8,910 nt of DNA, taken from assembly GCA_937902865.1 (NCBI GenBank), contig CALFNJ010000504.1, positions 1 to 8,910 of the forward strand, given 5' to 3'. Shown here piece by piece: positions 5,885-8,910 of the stretch. Source of the stretch: an uncultured Opitutaceae bacterium (lineage in GTDB: Bacteria; Verrucomicrobiota; Verrucomicrobiia; Opitutales; Opitutaceae). Under the pieces are notes generated by a model that searched no databases, was not told where the DNA came from, and saw nothing but the letters and a program-made list of their open reading frames with translations. The number at the start of each line of letters is the position of its first letter. Within the stretch, counting starts at the first letter, position 1. The position numbers and the translations under genes were made by a program.

Positions 5885-6337
5885 ATGTCCGACCTTTCCG
5901 ACCTCTACCAGCAGGTCATCCTCGATCACAACCGCCGGCCGCGCAACCGGGGCAAGCTGCCCACCGCCAATCGCGTCGCCCACGGCGACAACCCGACCTG
6001 CGGCGATCAGTGCAATGTCTATCTCCGCGTCGACGGCGACAAGATTGCCGAGATCTCCTTCGACGGCTCCGGCTGCGCGATCTCCCAGGCCAGCGCGTCG
6101 CTCATGACCACGCAGCTCAAGGGCCGGACCGCCCCCGAGGCGCAGAAGCTCTACGACGAATTCCATCACATCGTGACCACCGGCGAGGCGCCCGAGGAGA
6201 TCAGCGATCTCGCGGCGTTCGCCGGCGTCCACGCCTTTCCCGCGCGCATCAAGTGCGCCACGCTCGGCTGGCACGCCGCGCTCAACGCGCTCAAGGGCGA
6301 CGCCGCGCCGGCGACGACCGAGAGCCACAACGACTGA
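5885..6337 (+). CDS. sufU: SufU-type Fe-S assembly protein / sulfur acceptor
   Basis: The 150-aa protein belongs to the IscU/NifU N-terminal scaffold superfamily and specifically to the SufU branch, which in Firmicutes accepts persulfide sulfur from SufS through a metal-bound Cys and passes it to the SufBCD scaffold. The ligand set is Cys 39 and Asp 41 (NPTCGDQC, 37-43), Cys 64 (GSGCAISQASASLM, 61-74) and Cys 124 (RIKCATLGWH, 121-130). The 60-residue spacing between Cys 64 and Cys 124 fits SufU and is longer than in IscU. Cys 43, next to the metal site, is an extra cysteine. The C-terminal 12 residues are a polar tail. The ATG at 5885 begins the conserved MSDLSDLYQQVILDHNRRP; longer in-frame starts run back through the tRNA and are not credible. 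A weak GGGG lies four bases upstream. sufS follows on the same strand after 139 bp, which supports the role. Confidence 0.93.
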   Translation: MSDLSDLYQQVILDHNRRPRNRGKLPTANRVAHGDNPTCGDQCNVYLRVDGDKIAEISFDGSGCAISQASASLMTTQLKGRTAPEAQKLYDEFHHIVTTGEAPEEISDLAAFAGVHAFPARIKCATLGWHAALNALKGDAAPATTESHND

Positions 6338-6476
6338 AAAAGGAAGAAGTAAGAAGGAAGAATTGGGAAATCGGGCAGCAGACCGGTGTTCGGCAGGTTT
6401 TTGCGCCGCACTGTTCCGAGATTCCATCCTCTGGCCTTCTTAATTCCTCCTTCCTCCTTCTTACTTCGTCTTTCCC
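6338..6476. repeat. Repeat-like spacer between sufU and sufS with mirrored purine/pyrimidine tracts
   Basis: The spacer opens with a purine tract (6336-6363: AAAAAGGAAGAAG type words) and closes with a pyrimidine tract (6433-6476) that is largely its reverse complement. The best paired core is GAAGTAAGAAGG (6346-6357) with CCTTCTTACTTC (6456-6467), 12 of 12 bases. About 70 bases of ordinary sequence lie between the tracts. The right tract runs straight into the sufS ATG, so it forms the translation leader of sufS and contains no Shine-Dalgarno sequence. The layout suggests an inserted or expanded intergenic element rather than designed operon spacing. No coding capacity is seen. Confidence 0.55.
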
Positions 6477-7703
6477 ATGCCCGACTGGAAAAAAGTCCGT
6501 GACGACTTCCCCGCCCTGCACCAGCAGGTGAACGGCAAGCCGCTCGTCTATCTCGACAACGCCGCGACGACCCAGCGCCCACGGATCGTGATCGACGCGC
6601 TCAGCCGCTTCTACGAGCGCGACAATGCCAACGTCCATCGCGGCCTGCACGCGCTCTCGATGCGCGCGACCGACGCCTTCGAGGGCGCCCGCGCGCGTGT
6701 GGCGAAGTTCATCAATGCGGCCGCCCCCGAGGAGATCATTTTCACGCGCGGCACGACCGAATCCATCAACCTCGTCGCGAACACCTGGGCCGTGGCGAAC
6801 CTGAAGAAGGGCGACGTCATCCTGCTCACCGAGATGGAGCACCACAGCAATCTCGTGCCCTGGCAGCTCGCCGCGCAGCGCACCGGCGCCCAGCTCCGTT
6901 ACCTGCCGGTCACCGGTGACGAAGGCCTGCTCGATCTCTCCCAGCTCGACCGCGTGCTCACGCCGGAGGTGAAGCTCTTCGCGTTCACGCACATGTCGAA
7001 CACGCTCGGCACGATCAATCCCGCCGCCGAGCTCTGCGCCCGCGCGAAGAAGGTCGGCGCCGTCACGGTGATCGACGGCGCGCAATCCATCGGCCACATG
7101 CCGGTCGACGTGCGCGCGCTCGGCTGCGACTTCTACGCCTTCTCCGGCCACAAGATGGGCGCCTCGACCGGCATCGGCGCACTCTACGGCCGCCGCGCGC
7201 TGCTCGACGCCATGCCGCCGTATCAGGGCGGCGGCGGCATGATCACGAACGTGGAGTTCTTCGAGAGCCGCTGGAAGCCCTCGCCCGAGCGCTTCGAAGC
7301 GGGAACGCCGAATTTCGCCGACGCCGTCACACTCGGCCTCGCCTGCGATTACCTCGACGGCCTGGGCCGCGCCGAGATCGCGCGTCACGACGGACAGCTC
7401 GCGCAGCTGGCCTACGAAAAACTTTCCACGCTGCCCGGCATCCGCTTGCTCGGCCCCAAGAGCGGTCGCGGCGGTTTGGTGAGCTTCGCCTTCAACGAAG
7501 TGCACGCGCACGACATCGTCACCTTCGCGGACGAGGATGGCATCGCGCTGCGGGGCGGCCACCACTGCAACCAGCCGCTCATGCGGAAGCTCGGCCTCAC
7601 CGGCACGACGCGCGCGAGCTTCTACGTCTACAACACCGAGGCGGAGATCGACGCGCTCGTGGCGTCGTTGCGGCGGATCCTGAAATTCTTCAGCGGCAAC
7701 TGA
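6477..7703 (+). CDS. sufS: Cysteine desulfurase SufS
   Basis: This PLP enzyme converts L-cysteine to alanine and forms a protein-bound persulfide for Fe-S cluster assembly. The 408-aa protein is full length and aligns in register with group II desulfurases. The PLP Lys is 226 in FSGHKMGAS (222-230), and the persulfide Cys is 364 in RGGHHCNQP (359-367). Arg 379 (TTRASFYVYNT) binds the substrate carboxylate. His 123 (EMEHHSNLVPW), Asp 200 and Gln 203 (VIDGAQSIGH) contact the cofactor. These numbers equal those of Escherichia coli SufS as I recall them. The short RGGHHC active-site loop separates it from IscS/NifS. It lies downstream of sufU on the same strand, the expected sulfur acceptor; no sufB, sufC, sufD or sufE is visible. 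The ATG at 6477 is set by the conserved N-terminus (VRDDFPAL, VYLDNAATTQRP at 24-35). The leader is pyrimidine-rich with no ribosome-binding site. The stop lies 13 bp from the convergent gene's stop. Confidence 0.96.
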   Translation: MPDWKKVRDDFPALHQQVNGKPLVYLDNAATTQRPRIVIDALSRFYERDNANVHRGLHALSMRATDAFEGARARVAKFINAAAPEEIIFTRGTTESINLVANTWAVANLKKGDVILLTEMEHHSNLVPWQLAAQRTGAQLRYLPVTGDEGLLDLSQLDRVLTPEVKLFAFTHMSNTLGTINPAAELCARAKKVGAVTVIDGAQSIGHMPVDVRALGCDFYAFSGHKMGASTGIGALYGRRALLDAMPPYQGGGGMITNVEFFESRWKPSPERFEAGTPNFADAVTLGLACDYLDGLGRAEIARHDGQLAQLAYEKLSTLPGIRLLGPKSGRGGLVSFAFNEVHAHDIVTFADEDGIALRGGHHCNQPLMRKLGLTGTTRASFYVYNTEAEIDALVASLRRILKFFSGN

Positions 7704-7716
7704 GCGCCCTGCGGCA

Positions 7717-8910
7717 CTACTTCGCCGCTCTGTAATCCAGGAAATCCACGCCGAAACGGCGATTCGGCGGCGCGGCCTTGAGTTCGCGATACGCATGGTC
7801 GCGCCAGATGATCAGGGTCAGCTGGGGATCGCCCAATTCGCGCACGATCGTATAGCGGGTGGCCGTGGGCGTGCGATAGCCTTGCACGCCCACAATGATG
7901 TCGGTCTGACGCAGACCCGCTTTCCGCATCTCGTCGTTTTCGGTGGACGGCACGACGCCGACGGTCGGGGCGCCGCTGAGCTTCTGGAGTTCGATTTTCT
8001 CGAACCGGCTGCCCGCGATGGCCTCCGTCAAGAGCGCACGGTATTTGGAATTCGGCGCTGCCTGCTGCATCCGGGCCAGGAACGGGAGTATTTCCTCCGG
8101 ATCGCCATAGCGTTCGGCGATCGCCTGATGAATCTTGAACGCATCGTCGTATTGCTTGCGGCGTTCGAGCAGCGCCGCCTTCGCCTCCAAGCCAGGTTGG
8201 GAGTATACCTCCGCCGCGCGGTCCGCCAGGGCCGTGGCCTTCTCGGTCTCATGATGATCCTCGAGGTAATTCACCATCCAGCGCGCCGCGGCCGCCAACT
8301 CGAGCGGATCGGGCGAGCGCGCCATGCCGTCCGTATAGGCCTGCGCCGCCTCCTCGGTCCGACCCTGCGTCACAAAGTAGTCGCCCAAGCGGTAGTAGAT
8401 GCGAGGAGTCTGCATCGCGGCCTTGTTCATCCATTCCACATAAACCGCTGGATTCGCCATGCTCGCCTTGGCGATCGTGATCATCGGACTCGTGGTGTAG
8501 TCGAGTTCCGGACCATACACCTCCATCAGCTGTGCTGCGGTGGGTTTTTCGCCAAAGCGTTTTTGAATGAGGAAAAACGAAATGTCGTGATCCCAGGGAG
8601 CAAGCGCATGGAGATGCTCCAGGAGCGCAACGGTGTCAGGACGGTTGACGAGGCTGGGATGGTTGCCCCGCGGATGAGGATCATAGGCGGTGCCGGGCGG
8701 CGGGTTATGCCGATGCCACTCATTGATGAACGGATGCGGCGGCGGATAATAGATTTTCCCAAAAGGCACACTATAGGAGACGTAGTTCCACGCCTCGGCG
8801 GGAATCAGGTGGGGCTGTCGCCGGATGAGAGCCATGGAGTCATCCTGTGCCTGGTGATAATAGGCGTTGTCGGTGGCGTTCTGGCGGCGAACGAACGGAT
8901 AGAGGCGCAG
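7717..8910 (-). CDS. TPR-repeat protein with C-terminal PDZ-like domain (partial, 5' end beyond right edge)
   Basis: The frame is open from the right edge to the stop at 7719-7717, giving 397 visible codons. An in-frame ATG at 8835 exists, but the 25 codons upstream of it (RLYPFVRRQNATDNAYYHQ and so on) look like ordinary protein, so the true start is probably outside. Numbering from the window edge, residues 40-85 are rich in Pro, His and Tyr (KIYYPPPHPFINEWHRHNPP). Residues about 168-270 contain helical TPR-like repeats (for example RIYYRLGDYFVTQGRTEEAA followed by QAYTDGMARSPDP). Residues about 315-380 look like a PDZ domain, with AGLRQTDIIVGVQGYRTPT followed by a LTLIIWRDHAYRE strand. This suggests a scaffold or envelope-associated protein. 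I do not recognise the family, and the missing N-terminus could hold a signal peptide or catalytic domain. It converges on sufS with a 13-bp gap. Confidence 0.8.
   Translation of the reverse strand: MRLYPFVRRQNATDNAYYHQAQDDSMALIRRQPHLIPAEAWNYVSYSVPFGKIYYPPPHPFINEWHRHNPPPGTAYDPHPRGNHPSLVNRPDTVALLEHLHALAPWDHDISFFLIQKRFGEKPTAAQLMEVYGPELDYTTSPMITIAKASMANPAVYVEWMNKAAMQTPRIYYRLGDYFVTQGRTEEAAQAYTDGMARSPDPLELAAAARWMVNYLEDHHETEKATALADRAAEVYSQPGLEAKAALLERRKQYDDAFKIHQAIAERYGDPEEILPFLARMQQAAPNSKYRALLTEAIAGSRFEKIELQKLSGAPTVGVVPSTENDEMRKAGLRQTDIIVGVQGYRTPTATRYTIVRELGDPQLTLIIWRDHAYRELKAAPPNRRFGVDFLDYRAAK

Noticed and set aside
7701..7730. Possible bidirectional terminator between the convergent sufS and TPR genes
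   Set aside because: Only 5-bp stems (GCGGC/GCCGC or GAGCG/CGCTC) can be drawn, inside the two coding ends, and no T-run follows on either strand.
6291..7796. A 501-codon open frame on the minus strand opposite sufS
   Set aside because: It covers the unmistakable SufS coding sequence and the repeat-like spacer and has no protein motif of its own.

Overview
The window is GC-rich bacterial chromosome. Gene content is ordinary housekeeping: respiratory complex I, a membrane hybrid sensor kinase, tRNA-Ser and a SufU/SufS pair. The intergenic gaps are filled with palindromic and low-complexity repeats. That style of gap repeat (a CACAGAGGCACGGAGACACCG hairpin, AACGTT arrays, 'AAAATCCAAAATC' runs, GAAGAAG purine tracts), together with separate nuoC and nuoD genes and a SufU-type protein, suggests Verrucomicrobiota, most likely the Opitutaceae. 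This placement rests on memory of such genomes and was not searched.

Minus strand, left part (1-2174): nuoB, nuoC and nuoD run right to left, with nuoD cut by the left edge. They encode adjoining subunits of the peripheral arm of NADH:quinone oxidoreductase, which passes electrons to quinone at cluster N2. No nuoA lies upstream of nuoB. Instead, 2175-2608 holds the nuoB leader, with two small palindromes, followed by a repeat island.

Minus strand, middle (2609-5284): one 891-aa hybrid histidine kinase with two transmembrane helices flanking a large extracytoplasmic domain, then HisKA, HATPase and two receiver domains. It has no HPt domain and no partner regulator in view. Its upstream gap (5285-5728) has no gene but carries a GC hairpin, an AACGTT array and a perfect 24-bp inverted repeat.

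Plus strand (5729-7703): tRNA-Ser(GGA) with encoded CCA, a probable terminator, sufU, then sufS. SufS takes sulfur from cysteine as a persulfide and SufU is its expected sulfur acceptor in Fe-S cluster assembly. Complex I, encoded next door, is a heavy user of Fe-S clusters. The sufU-sufS gap is itself repeat-like, with mirrored purine and pyrimidine tracts.

Minus strand, right end (7717-8910): the C-terminal part of a TPR protein ending in a PDZ-like domain, converging on sufS and cut by the right edge.

I see no clear new multi-gene system. The best leads are the intergenic repeat families, the unusual leader of sufS, the mini-ORF at the nuoC/nuoD junction, and the general absence of Shine-Dalgarno sequences at the visible start codons.
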